DNA from: JAVBSC01 sp031547305
Lineage (GTDB): Bacteria > Desulfobacterota > Desulfovibrionia > Desulfovibrionales > Desulfovibrionaceae
Direction: 5' to 3'
NCBI GenBank assembly: GCA_031547305.1
Contig: JAVBSC010000079.1
Location: 1 to 43,259 of the forward strand
DNA: 43,259 nt
Shown here: positions 30,636-38,688 of the stretch, piece after piece
Position numbering within the stretch: position 1 is the stretch's first letter
Layout: every line of letters begins with the position of its first letter
Made by a program: the position numbers and the translations under genes
Notes under the pieces: generated by a model
Databases searched by the model: none
What the model was told of the DNA's origin: nothing
The model's input: only the letters and a program-made list of their open reading frames with translations

Positions 30636-31877
30636 TCACTGCCAGGCGAAAAGCGGGAAGCGCTGGGCGAACTTTTCCACTTTACGGCTGATGGCTTTGA
30701 GGCGGCTGTCGTTGTCGCGCGAATCCACGGCTTCCACCACCCATCCGGCGATCTTGCGCATGTCTTTGGCCAGCATGCCCCTGGTGGTCAGGGCCGGCGT
30801 GCCAAGGCGGATGCCGGAAGTGACGAACGGGGAGCGGGTTTCAAAAGGCACGGTGTTTTTGTTTACGGTTATGCCGGCTTTGTCCAGGGCGGTTTCCGCC
30901 TCTTTGCCGGTTATGTCCGTGCCGGAAAAATCAATCAGCATCAGGTGGTTGTCTGTTCCGCCGGAAACGATTTTGTAGCCGGCATCCGCCAGAGAACTGG
31001 ACAGAGCCGCGGCATTGTCCAGCACCTGTTTCTGGTATTTTTTGAATTCCGGATTCAGGGCTTCGCCAAAGGCCACGGCCTTGGCCGCGACGACATGCAT
31101 GAGCGGCCCTCCCTGGATGCCGGGGAAGATTTGGCTGTTCAGGGTTTTGGCGGCTTCCTGCGGGGCCAGGATCATGCCTCCCCTGGGGCCGCGCAGAGTT
31201 TTGTGCGTGGTGGTGGTGGTAAAATGGGCGTGCCTTATGGGGGAAGGATGGCAGCCGGCGGCCACCAGGCCGGCTATGTGGGCCATGTCCACCATCAACT
31301 TGGCTCCGACTTCGTCGGCCACGGCGCGGAAGCGTTCAAAATCCAGAGTCCGGGAATAGGCGCTGGCTCCGGCCACAATCAGGGCCGGGCGGTGTTCTTT
31401 GGCTTTGGCGCGCACGTCGTCAAAGTCGATCCGGCCGGTTTCCCGGTTGACACCGTAAGAGGCGAATTTGTACAGGCGGCCGGAAAAGTTCACCGGGCTG
31501 CCGTGGGTAAGGTGCCCGCCGTGGCTCAGATCCATGCCCAGAACCGTATCACCGATGTTGATGGCGGCGAAGTACACGGCCATGTTGGCCTGGCTGCCGG
31601 AATGCGGCTGCACGTTGACGTACTCCGCCCCGAACAGCTTGCCGGCGCGTTCAATAGCCAGGTTTTCCACCACGTCCACGTATTCGCAGCCGCCGTAATA
31701 GCGCTTGCCGGGGTAGCCTTCCGCATACTTGTGGGTAAGCACGCTGCCCTGGGCCTGGCGCACCGCGGCGGAAACAAAGTTTTCCGAGGCTATAAGTTCC
31801 AGCTTGCCGCTCTGCCGCTCCATTTCCTGAACAATGGCGCGTCCGACCGCCAAGTCGCGCAAAAATAGTTCGTCCAT
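30636..31877 (-). CDS. glyA: Serine hydroxymethyltransferase
   Basis: A 413-residue pyridoxal-phosphate enzyme that interconverts serine and glycine with transfer of a one-carbon unit to tetrahydrofolate. Landmarks are IASENFVS near the N-terminus, THKYAEGYPGKRYYGGCEYVD, the PLP-lysine motif TTTTHKTLRGPRGG and VTSGIRLGTPALTTRG near the C-terminus. AGGAG precedes the ATG at 31877. It lies 24 bases after fabF and ends at a strong terminator. Length is as expected. Confidence 0.97.
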   Translation of the reverse strand: MDELFLRDLAVGRAIVQEMERQSGKLELIASENFVSAAVRQAQGSVLTHKYAEGYPGKRYYGGCEYVDVVENLAIERAGKLFGAEYVNVQPHSGSQANMAVYFAAINIGDTVLGMDLSHGGHLTHGSPVNFSGRLYKFASYGVNRETGRIDFDDVRAKAKEHRPALIVAGASAYSRTLDFERFRAVADEVGAKLMVDMAHIAGLVAAGCHPSPIRHAHFTTTTTHKTLRGPRGGMILAPQEAAKTLNSQIFPGIQGGPLMHVVAAKAVAFGEALNPEFKKYQKQVLDNAAALSSSLADAGYKIVSGGTDNHLMLIDFSGTDITGKEAETALDKAGITVNKNTVPFETRSPFVTSGIRLGTPALTTRGMLAKDMRKIAGWVVEAVDSRDNDSRLKAISRKVEKFAQRFPLFAWQ

Positions 31878-31901
31878 GCTAATCTCCTGTGGGCTTGCCT
31901 A

Positions 31902-33146
31902 TCAACCGTCCCAGCGCTTGAACAGAATGCAGGCGTTTGTGCCGCCGAATCCGAAGGAATTGCACAGGACGTACTCCGCCTGAACATTCCTGTTGCCGGT
32001 TGTCACATAATCCAGATCGCATTCCGGGTCAGGGGTTTCATAGTTGATGAAGCCGGGAATGACGCCGTGATGCAGGGTGAGGGCGCTGAAAACGCCTTCT
32101 ATGCCGCCGGCCGCGCCAAGAAGATGCCCGATCTGCGACTTGTTGGCGGTAACCGGTATGGAATAGGCGCGCTTGCCAAAAACCGTTTTGATGGCCCTGG
32201 TTTCGCACAAGTCGTTAAGGTAGGTGGATGTGCCGTGGGCGTTAATGTGGTCCACGGCTTCCGTGCTCACTCCGGCGTCGTTTATGGCGTTGCGCATGGC
32301 GGTGGCCATGCCCTCGCCGTCTTCCTTTGGCGCGGTCATGTGGTAGGCGTCTCCGGAAGCTCCGAAGCCGGCGATTTCCGCGTAAATTTTAGCGCCCCTG
32401 GCCTTTGCGGATTCAAGGGTCTCCAAAAGCATGAATCCGGCCCCTTCACCCATGACAAAGCCGGTGCGGTCCTTGTCAAAGGGACGGGATGCTTTTTCCG
32501 GCTCCTCGTTGCGGGTGGAGAGCGCCTTTAAGGCGGTAAATCCTGAAATGCCCATGGGGGTTATGGTGGCTTCCACTCCGCCGGTTATGGCGCAGTCGCA
32601 GCGGTCCAGCAGGATGTCCGAGTAGGCGTAGCCTATAGCGTGCAGACTGGAGGCGCACGCGCTGGTGACCACCATGTTCGGGCCCTTGGCGTTGTGGAAT
32701 ATGGATACCTGCCCGGGAGCCATGTTGGAGATGAGCATGGGGATCATGAAAGGCGAAATTTTGTTCGGCCCGGCTTCCACCAGCCTGGTGTGGAAAGCTT
32801 CCAGGGTGTTCAGGCCGCCGAGGCCCACGCCAAGGAACACGCCGAGGCGCGCGGCGTTTTCTTCCGTAACTTTAAAGCCGGAATGTTCCATGAGCATGTT
32901 GCTTGCGGCAACGCCTATTTGCACGAAGCGATCCATGCGCCTGGCCTGCTTGGCCGGAATATTATGATCTTCCGGATTGAATCCCTTCAATTCCCCGGCA
33001 ATGCGGGAATCGTAGTCCGCGCAGTCAAAGTGCGTTATGGGCGCGATTCCGGACTTGCCGGCCAGAAGGTTGCTCCAGCTCCGCTCCATGTCGTTGCCCA
33101 GGGGGCAGAGGGCGGAAAGCCCGGTTATCACTACTCGCTTTCTCAT
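31902..33146 (-). CDS. fabF: 3-oxoacyl-[ACP] synthase II
   Basis: A 414-residue elongating condensing enzyme of type II fatty-acid synthesis, joining malonyl-ACP to acyl-ACP. The Cys-His-His triad is C164 (VVTSACASS), H304 (NAHGTST) and H341 (KSQIGHLLGAAGG). AAGGA precedes the ATG at 33146. It follows acpP after a 299-base gap carrying a hairpin and clover repeat B, so it may have its own promoter despite the conserved fabG-acpP-fabF order. Confidence 0.97.
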   Translation of the reverse strand: MRKRVVITGLSALCPLGNDMERSWSNLLAGKSGIAPITHFDCADYDSRIAGELKGFNPEDHNIPAKQARRMDRFVQIGVAASNMLMEHSGFKVTEENAARLGVFLGVGLGGLNTLEAFHTRLVEAGPNKISPFMIPMLISNMAPGQVSIFHNAKGPNMVVTSACASSLHAIGYAYSDILLDRCDCAITGGVEATITPMGISGFTALKALSTRNEEPEKASRPFDKDRTGFVMGEGAGFMLLETLESAKARGAKIYAEIAGFGASGDAYHMTAPKEDGEGMATAMRNAINDAGVSTEAVDHINAHGTSTYLNDLCETRAIKTVFGKRAYSIPVTANKSQIGHLLGAAGGIEGVFSALTLHHGVIPGFINYETPDPECDLDYVTTGNRNVQAEYVLCNSFGFGGTNACILFKRWDG

Positions 33147-33232
33147 TTGTTTTCCTTCACTGGGCGGTGTATAAGCCGGGGCGGAGTCAGCGTTTTTCCC
33201 CGGGGGAACGTTTACGGGTTAAATATTCAAGC

Positions 33233-33263
33233 GGGAGCAAAAACAGCAGGCATTTTTGCTCCC
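33233..33263. other. Symmetric hairpin between acpP and fabF
   Basis: GGGAGCAAAAA (33233-33243) and TTTTTGCTCCC (33253-33263) form an 11-pair stem with a 9-base loop. The T run is inside the stem, not after it, so terminator activity is uncertain on both strands. It lies 17 bases from clover repeat B, in the 299-base gap that contains no gene. Confidence 0.45.
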
Positions 33264-33280
33264 GGCGGAGTATGCTTACC

Positions 33281-33406
33281 AGAGCAATTCACGAATGAAA
33301 CGAATGGATTGCTCCGCAAGGATTTGCTTTGCAAATCCTTGCGGCGAAATAGTCGCAGGCGAACTTTGCCCGCCGCCGAGCTACTATTTCAAGCGTTAAT
33401 TGCTTT
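33281..33406. repeat. Clover-like structured intergenic repeat, copy B
   Basis: An outer stem pairs 33281-33297 with 33390-33406 (13 of 17 Watson-Crick). Hairpin 1 is 33314-33327 with 33331-33344 (14 perfect pairs, TTT loop). Hairpin 2 has an 8-pair base (33346-33353 with 33383-33390) and an inner GGCG/CGCC. The shared segment CGCAGGCG-N9-CCCGCC and AGAGCA start tie it to copy A at 15031-15144. It lies between acpP and fabF on the minus strand. Confidence 0.75.
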
Positions 33407-33445
33407 AAAGTACGGCCGGGGATCGCCCAGGATCACCCGCTGTTT

Positions 33446-33676
33446 TTATTGCCGATCCGCGATATATTTGATCGCGTCTTTTACTTTCAGAATTTTCTGC
33501 GCGTCGTCATCACCGATTTCAATGCTGAATTCTTCTTCCATGGCCATGATCAGTTCGGTCAGGTCCAAGGAGTCGGCGCCCAGGTCTTCCACAAAAGAGG
33601 CGTCGTTTTTCACTTCATCAGCGGAAACGCCGAGTTGGTCCATGATAATCTGCTTAACTTTTTCTTCAACAGACAT
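33446..33676 (-). CDS. acpP: Acyl carrier protein
   Basis: A 76-residue acidic carrier of growing acyl chains. The phosphopantetheine attachment site is S36 in LGADSLDLTELIMAMEEEF. The ATG at 33676 has GGAGG 6 bases upstream. In-frame codons upstream to 33769 would overlap fabG and encode no carrier-like sequence. It is preceded by fabG (87-base gap) and followed by fabF. Confidence 0.97.
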   Translation of the reverse strand: MSVEEKVKQIIMDQLGVSADEVKNDASFVEDLGADSLDLTELIMAMEEEFSIEIGDDDAQKILKVKDAIKYIADRQ

Positions 33677-33762
33677 TTTTCCTCCAGATAATTTGCTTTT
33701 TTGCGGTTTTAATGCGCCTTGCGGGGCACGTGGTTGGGATTGAACCGTTTCCGGAAAATCAA

Positions 33763-34506
33763 TCAGCAATAAAGCCCGCCGTTCACAGCCAAAACCTGCC
33801 CGGTTATGTATCCGGCTCCCGGAGAAGCCAGAAAGGCCACAGTTTCGGCCACGTCTTCGGCTTTGCCAAAGCGTCCTAGCGGAATGTGCTCCATATATTG
33901 CCGCCGCACTTCTTCGCCAAGGGCGGCGGTCATGTCGGTTTCAATAAAGCCGGGCGCCACCGCGTTTACGGTGACGTCGCGCGAGGCCAGTTCTTTCGCC
34001 GCCGCCTTGGTCAGGCCGATCATGCCAGCTTTTGCCGCGCTGTAGTTGGCCTGGCCGGGGTTGCCCATCTGGCCGACCACCGAGGCGATGTTGATGATTC
34101 TTCCTTTGCGCTGTTTGGACATGATTTTCGCGGCTTCGCGCAGGCAGGCGAAGGCCCCGCGCAGATTAATGCCCAGCACTTTATCCCAATCCTCGTCCTT
34201 CATGCGCAGGATCAGCCCATCCTTGGTGATTCCGGCGTTGTTCACCAAAGCGTCCAGGCTGACCTTGTCCCTTATTTCGCTCTGAAAAAAGGCGCTTACC
34301 GCTGAAGTGTCACTCACGTCAAGACAAAAGGCAACGGCTTTTCCGCCGGCGGCGGCTATCTCGTCAACAACCGCCTGGGCTTCCGCGGCTTTGCTCACAT
34401 AGGTCAGGTAAACCTGAAAACCCTTTGCGGCAAGATTTTTGGCTATTTCCGCCCCCAGCCCTCTGGAGCCGCCGGTAACCAGAGCCGTGGACCTTAAATC
34501 ACTCAT
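33763..34506 (-). CDS. fabG: 3-oxoacyl-[ACP] reductase
   Basis: A 247-residue short-chain dehydrogenase that reduces 3-oxoacyl-ACP with NADPH. The cofactor motif is TGGSRGLG (11-18), followed by NNAG (89-92) and the catalytic triad S142, Y155, K159 in the NIASVVGQMGN...YSAAK region. The ATG at 34506 is preferred since GGGGA lies 8 bases upstream; starts at 34521 and 34515 are also in frame but lack a ribosome site. It is the first gene of the fabG-acpP-fabF-glyA series. Confidence 0.96.
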   Translation of the reverse strand: MSDLRSTALVTGGSRGLGAEIAKNLAAKGFQVYLTYVSKAAEAQAVVDEIAAAGGKAVAFCLDVSDTSAVSAFFQSEIRDKVSLDALVNNAGITKDGLILRMKDEDWDKVLGINLRGAFACLREAAKIMSKQRKGRIINIASVVGQMGNPGQANYSAAKAGMIGLTKAAAKELASRDVTVNAVAPGFIETDMTAALGEEVRRQYMEHIPLGRFGKAEDVAETVAFLASPGAGYITGQVLAVNGGLYC

Positions 34507-34643
34507 CTTCAGCATCCCCATAAAAAAAGAATTGAATAATGCTAATCCGCGCCAAAAAGAAAATACGTAAAAAAATTACGCCGCGCCCGGCATTGGCCTG
34601 CGCTTATCGTCATTTCATTTTAAACCCGAATTACTATACACAA

Positions 34644-34675
34644 AAGATATTTGCGGGGGAAGAGCAAAATATCTT
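34644..34675 (-). terminator. Weak terminator-like hairpin after the hydrolase gene
   Basis: AAGATATTTGC (34644-34654) pairs with GCAAAATATCTT (34664-34675) with one bulge. On the minus strand it is followed by TTGTGTATAG, only a weak T tract. It lies in the 184-base gap between the hydrolase-like gene and fabG. No clear fabG promoter was recognised there. Confidence 0.35.
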
Positions 34676-34690
34676 AAAGCATAACTTTAA

Positions 34691-36049
34691 TTATTGCCGT
34701 GCTGAGGTTTTTTTCTTACTTTTTTTAGACGGAGGGGGTTTTTGTTCTTTTGCTCCAGCCTTTTTTTCCTCTGTGTTTTTTTCCTCCTCTTTTTCCGGCG
34801 CGGCCTGCGGCTGGGGGACGGGCGGCCTGAGTTCCTCCGGCACAGGAGGATGATCGTGGATCTGGGGCAGGGGGCCCCCCAGGGCTGTCTGGTAAAAACG
34901 AACGAAATAGTGGTTTCTTTCCTCGGCCCAGCGCAGCCTTTTGGACTGGCTGGCGCGGCCGCACAGTTCCGGCAGGCTTTGGCGCATTTCTTCAGGGCAG
35001 GGGGCTTGTAAGGAAAAATGATCCGCCCCGGGTATGGAAAGAACGTCCAGGGTGGTTCCGGGCGGCAGGCCGCGTTCAATCCGGCCCGCGTTAAGAGCCT
35101 CCGGGTAAAGCTCGTCCTGTCCGGCGCTCAGCACGGCCAACGGCATTTTTAGGCCGGCCAGGTTTTGCGCGTTGAAAAACATGCCCAGGCCGGGCGTAAG
35201 AAGCCCCACGGCCTTTATGGAACGCGACTCCCGGCCGTGCGCCGCGCCCGGATGTTCCGGCCTGGGCGCTGGCTGGGTGGAATTGGAAGCGCCGGCCGCC
35301 GTCCTGGCGGCATTCGCCTTGGCGGGCGGCGCCTGGTTTGCGGCGGGGTGGGGAGTCGCATTGATGTCCGGAGTAAGGGCACTGCCCAGGGACTGTAGCT
35401 TTTGCCGCACTCCGGCAAAGCTTTTCCGGGCCCAGGCGGAGCAGAAGGGATCGCCGGACGGCGCTTTGGCGCAGTAATCCTCATACCCGGCGGAATCCGG
35501 CCCGACGCCGGCCAGTTGCAACACCGTGGCGCTGCCGCTCCCCACGCCCAAAAGCCCGATGCGCGACGCATCGATCACGGCGTTCAACTCATAACTGTCC
35601 ATGGCCGCTTCCAGGGCCAGGATCAACTGGCGGGGCCTGTTTATGAACAGGTTTATGCTGTAAAGATCCGAGGCGTCCATGGCGTTGCTGCCCTGATGGG
35701 TGGGGGCGATCACCACAAAACCCCGCTCGGCCAGGGCTTCGGCGAGATCATGGTTGGAAAAGCGGTTCCCGGCTATATCGTGGGAAACCAGAATGACCGG
35801 AAAACGCCAGGGCATTTCCCGCGCGTTGCGGGAGGCGTTCAGTTTCCATTCGCCGATGGAGGTTTCGCCGGAACGGGTGGTGGGGTACCAGACGGCTATT
35901 TCAAGCCTGGTTCCGCTCGGCGCATCCCAGACGCCCAGGGTGCGCACGCCGACGTAGGAGGCTTGCTGTTTTGCGCCGTTGGCAAAAGCCGCGGAGTCCA
36001 GCAGGCCCATAACCATAAAAAGGAGTAGCGCGGCCAGGCGCGCCAGCAT
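34691..36049 (-). CDS. Secreted alpha/beta hydrolase, dienelactone-hydrolase-like, with Lys/Glu-rich tail
   Basis: A 452-residue protein with an N-terminal signal (cleavage near AFANGA). The fold is alpha/beta hydrolase: FPVILVSHDIAGNR, the nucleophile elbow GVGSGSA and a late GADHFSL carrying the likely His. It resembles the group annotated as predicted dienelactone hydrolases, but the substrate is unknown. Between core segments is a low-complexity Ala/Pro insert (about residues 245-285). The last ~40 residues are a run of Lys, Glu and Pro. The ATG at 36049 overlaps the upstream stop by one base (TGATG), so translation is coupled to the DUF3298-like gene; TTG 36052 is the alternative. Confidence 0.8.
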   Translation of the reverse strand: MLARLAALLLFMVMGLLDSAAFANGAKQQASYVGVRTLGVWDAPSGTRLEIAVWYPTTRSGETSIGEWKLNASRNAREMPWRFPVILVSHDIAGNRFSNHDLAEALAERGFVVIAPTHQGSNAMDASDLYSINLFINRPRQLILALEAAMDSYELNAVIDASRIGLLGVGSGSATVLQLAGVGPDSAGYEDYCAKAPSGDPFCSAWARKSFAGVRQKLQSLGSALTPDINATPHPAANQAPPAKANAARTAAGASNSTQPAPRPEHPGAAHGRESRSIKAVGLLTPGLGMFFNAQNLAGLKMPLAVLSAGQDELYPEALNAGRIERGLPPGTTLDVLSIPGADHFSLQAPCPEEMRQSLPELCGRASQSKRLRWAEERNHYFVRFYQTALGGPLPQIHDHPPVPEELRPPVPQPQAAPEKEEEKNTEEKKAGAKEQKPPPSKKSKKKTSARQ

Positions 36050-36939
36050 CAATGCTTACCGCCGGAATTATTAAGCCGTTCAAGCGCCTGGCGTGAATTG
36101 CCGCCTTGCCCGGCCGGAGCGTTTAGGATTGGCGGCAGGGTGTCGAAACCGATCCGGATGCCGTGGTCTTTGTTTAGTCCCCAAAATTCAAGTTTTGGTT
36201 GTAGAGGCAGGAGCAAAGTCAGGGGAATCTGCACCTCTTGCTCGCCTTTGGCGTAATCCGCCACTTGATCCGGCGGAAAGTAAACGACCAGACCCGTGCC
36301 GTCCAGGGCGAAGTACTCGAAGTTCAACGGATCCTGGCGGGTGCCTCGGATGATGCTTTCCGCGAAAGGCTCGCCAAGCTTTTCCAGTAGGGCTGTCCGG
36401 CAGTAACTGGATAAAAAAGGCAGCAGATCCGCGGTGTTCTCAAATATGTCCTGGTAATTCAGCCTGCGGCCGCTGCTCAGGTCGTAAGTGAAGGTGCCCA
36501 GGCCGGATTCGCTGTTCAATCCGCCGGTGTAGGTCTCAATCTCAAAAATCACGGACAAGCAACCCAAGGAGGCGGATTTGACGCTGTAGGTTATTAACAT
36601 CCGGTACTTGGTGTTGTCCGGCGGGATTTCGTCCAGCCCGCTCACGAAGGTGGTGACCTTGTTCTTGACCCAGATGGCTATTTCCATGTCCACAAGCTGG
36701 TTGCCGGTGGTGGGGTAGTTTATGCTCAACTCGTAACGCTCGCCTTTTTGGGAAATGCGGTGATCCCCAAGCACCCTCGTCTCCTGGTGCGGAGGCTGGT
36801 TTTTGGGCGGAACGGCGTTTTTCGGCTGGGCCAAGGCGGCCAGGGCCTGGCCGTTTAAGCCCGTCAGCAGTACCACGGCGGCCAGGCAAAGCAGCAGCGT
36901 ATTTTGGGGCCTATTATTTCTGACCAGAAAAAAAGCCAT
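36049..36939 (-). CDS. Secreted DUF3298/RsiV-type domain protein
   Basis: A 296-residue protein with a signal peptide (hydrophobic 14-32, cleavage near ALAALA). A Pro/Gln-rich linker follows, then a PdaC/RsiV-like N-terminal part with YELSINYPTTGN and a DUF3298-like part with YTGGLNSESGLGTFTYDL, LNYQDIFE and FALDGTGLVVYFPPDQVADYA. Related domains occur in the RsiV anti-sigma factor, which binds lysozyme, and in PdaC deacetylases; no catalytic deacetylase domain is present here. A periplasmic binding role is plausible. It is translationally coupled to the hydrolase-like gene. Confidence 0.78.
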   Translation of the reverse strand: MAFFLVRNNRPQNTLLLCLAAVVLLTGLNGQALAALAQPKNAVPPKNQPPHQETRVLGDHRISQKGERYELSINYPTTGNQLVDMEIAIWVKNKVTTFVSGLDEIPPDNTKYRMLITYSVKSASLGCLSVIFEIETYTGGLNSESGLGTFTYDLSSGRRLNYQDIFENTADLLPFLSSYCRTALLEKLGEPFAESIIRGTRQDPLNFEYFALDGTGLVVYFPPDQVADYAKGEQEVQIPLTLLLPLQPKLEFWGLNKDHGIRIGFDTLPPILNAPAGQGGNSRQALERLNNSGGKH

Positions 36940-37027
36940 GCGATAGTTTCCCTGTGTTTCCGACTGAAGCGGAAAATATATATTAACCGGCCGTCGCCCG
37001 CAAGCTTTGTCGCGCGGCGGCGATGTC

Positions 37028-37765
37028 TCACAGCTTATTTTTTATCTGGCGGCAGATGCCCATGATGAAGTCGAATTCGTGCCGCCGCAGACCGCCGCGC
37101 CGTAAAAACCGCTTCAGGGGCTGGATGAACCAGTCCGGGTTGTCCTGGGGCAGCAGGTCTATTTTCAGCAGAGTTTCTTTAAGGTTTTCAAACAGCAGTT
37201 CCTGCTCGGCCAGTGTGCTCATTCGGGAGGCCGGGCGGCTGTTGCCGGCTTCCCGCCTGGTTCTGGAGGATTGCGCGCCTTCCGCTTCTCTGAAGCATTC
37301 ATACAGCATGATCAGGACCGCCTGGGCCAGGTTAAGGGAGGCGCAGGCCGGGCTGGCGGGAATGGTGGCCATGTGCCCGCACAGGGCGACTTCCGTATTG
37401 GAGAGGCCGCGATCTTCCGGCCCGAATACCAGGGCGGCCCGTCCGCCTTGCCGGATAGTGGCGTTGATTCGCCCGGCCGCCTGTGGTGGGGAGAGAATTT
37501 CCCTGCGCCAGCCGCCGGTGCGCGCGCTGGTGGCCACGGCAATGTTGGCGTTCGCAATGGCCGACGCTAAATCCGGGGCCAGGCGCATGTTCTGCAAAAC
37601 CGCTTTGCCAAGCCCGGCGGCCAGGGGCAGGGCTTTAGCCTCGTCCCAGAGTTCCGGCTCCACAACGATCAGTTCGCTTACGCCCATGTTGGCGCAGGCC
37701 CGCGCCGCCATGCCGATGTTTTCCGGAAAGCGCGGCCGGACCAGGACAACGCGGATTCCGCTCAA
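37028..37765 (-). CDS. trmJ: tRNA (cytidine/uridine-2'-O-)-methyltransferase TrmJ-like
   Basis: A 245-residue SpoU-class knotted methyltransferase. The N-terminal motif is VVLVRPRFPENIGMAARACANMG. The SAM-binding knot has FGPEDRGLSNTEVALC and SPACASLNLAQAVLIMLYE. A helical C-terminal extension (165-245) follows as in TrmJ, which methylates the ribose of nucleotide 32 of tRNAs. The start is TTG at 37765, overlapping the preceding stop (TTGA); no in-frame ATG gives the conserved N-terminus. It is coupled to the 128-residue upstream gene. Confidence 0.92.
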   Translation of the reverse strand: MSGIRVVLVRPRFPENIGMAARACANMGVSELIVVEPELWDEAKALPLAAGLGKAVLQNMRLAPDLASAIANANIAVATSARTGGWRREILSPPQAAGRINATIRQGGRAALVFGPEDRGLSNTEVALCGHMATIPASPACASLNLAQAVLIMLYECFREAEGAQSSRTRREAGNSRPASRMSTLAEQELLFENLKETLLKIDLLPQDNPDWFIQPLKRFLRRGGLRRHEFDFIMGICRQIKNKL

Positions 37766-38148
37766 GGGCGTCCGTCTTTTAGGGCGCTTTTGAGCGTAGC
37801 GGTGAACGTTTCCAGATCGTTCGGCCCCCCTGGCCGGTGCTCTGCCGGATAGAGCAGGGCGGACATGTAAAAAATGGAGTCCAGGCCAAGGGCCTGGGAC
37901 GCGTTGCGGGAGAAATTCGCCAGGGTGTTTTGGGCTCCTTCACGCAAGGCTTCCGGCAAGGCTTGAAGGAGTTTTTGCGCGTCCTGGGCCAGGTTGCTTA
38001 ACATTGTGGTCCGCTCGCGCATTTTGCCGCGGTAGAGTTCCTCGTTATTTTGCTTGTACAGCGCATCTTGCGCCGCCGCCTCCAGGCGTGCGATCTCGGC
38101 GCAGCGGCCTTCCAGAAAGGTTATGAGGTCATCCGTTTTTTCAGGCAT
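37762..38148 (-). CDS. Unrecognised small helical protein coupled to trmJ
   Basis: A 128-residue soluble protein, helical throughout, with no signal or membrane segment. An N-terminal coiled-coil-like part (DLITFLEGRCAEIARLEAAAQ) is followed by NNEELYRGKMRERTTMLSNLAQDAQ and a less charged C-terminus. I do not recognise the family. GGAGG lies 5-6 bases before the ATG at 38148. Its stop overlaps the TTG start of trmJ by four bases, so the two are translated together and a role in RNA modification or its control is possible. Confidence 0.75.
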   Translation of the reverse strand: MPEKTDDLITFLEGRCAEIARLEAAAQDALYKQNNEELYRGKMRERTTMLSNLAQDAQKLLQALPEALREGAQNTLANFSRNASQALGLDSIFYMSALLYPAEHRPGGPNDLETFTATLKSALKDGRP

Positions 38149-38622
38149 GCTTTCCTCCCGGGGGTCAGGTGATTATAACAATGCGAATCACTTGGATAAA
38201 TATATAACAGAAGACATGGATTCCCGCTCGCGCTGGAATGGCGGATTATTATTCCGTAATATCACAATATTCCGCTCGTCATTCCAGCGCAAGCGGGAAT
38301 CCATGTCTTTTGCTTTGCGTCCGCGTCAATGTTTTCAGATTACCCCGGCGCATAAGCGCGCGCAAGCCTCATTCCATAAAATATCAAATCTAATTGCCTT
38401 ATTTTACAGTATAAACAAACTTTTTTTATTTTTTTTGTCCTTTCGCCCTTTTCAAGCGCGAAAGGGTGATTAATTTCTCATCGGCCTGCAAGCCAGTGTT
38501 TTTTTACTCCCGGCCGCTTGTTTTACCAGCGGCGCCTTCCGCCTGACTCGCCGGACGGTCCGGTTTTATCAGTCCAGGCTTTACAAAAATAAGGTCATGG
38601 AGTAGGGAGGGCCTGGCTTGTA
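38149..38622. other. Divergent intergenic region before groESL
   Basis: Apart from the inverted repeat at 38208-38312, this 474-base gap between the trmJ partner and groES holds AT-rich stretches with long T runs (38421-38437). It also holds a small hairpin CCTTTCGC/GCGAAAGG (38439-38446/38458-38465). I see no coding sequence, tRNA or riboswitch in it. Confidence 0.5.
38208..38312. repeat. 105-base inverted-repeat element (MITE/REP-like)
   Basis: Arms 38208-38240 and 38280-38312 pair over 33 positions, with two that are not Watson-Crick. An inner GCGGATTATT (38241-38250) and AATATTCCGC (38265-38274 region) continue the stem. The arms contain GATTCCCGC/GCGGGAAT as in the element at 1-46. No transposase is present and no target duplication was recognised. 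Confidence 0.7.
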
Positions 38623-38649
38623 TTAGCACTCTATGTGTAAGAGTGCTAA
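38623..38649 (+). promoter_or_regulatory. CIRCE operator (HrcA-binding site)
   Basis: TTAGCACTC (38623-38631), nine bases, then GAGTGCTAA (38641-38649) is an exact match to the CIRCE consensus. HrcA binds it and represses groESL until heat or misfolding stress titrates GroEL. It lies 39 bases before the groES ATG, so it falls in the leader or overlaps the promoter; the promoter hexamers are not clear to me. Confidence 0.95.
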
Positions 38650-38688
38650 AAAAGAAAAATAATCATAATTATGCTGGAGGATTAGCAC

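Noticed and set aside
38439..38465. Hairpin CCTTTCGC/GCGAAAGG beside long T runs, as a terminator
   Set aside because: On the plus strand the T runs precede the stem. On the minus strand the stem is followed by A, not T, so neither orientation fits a terminator.
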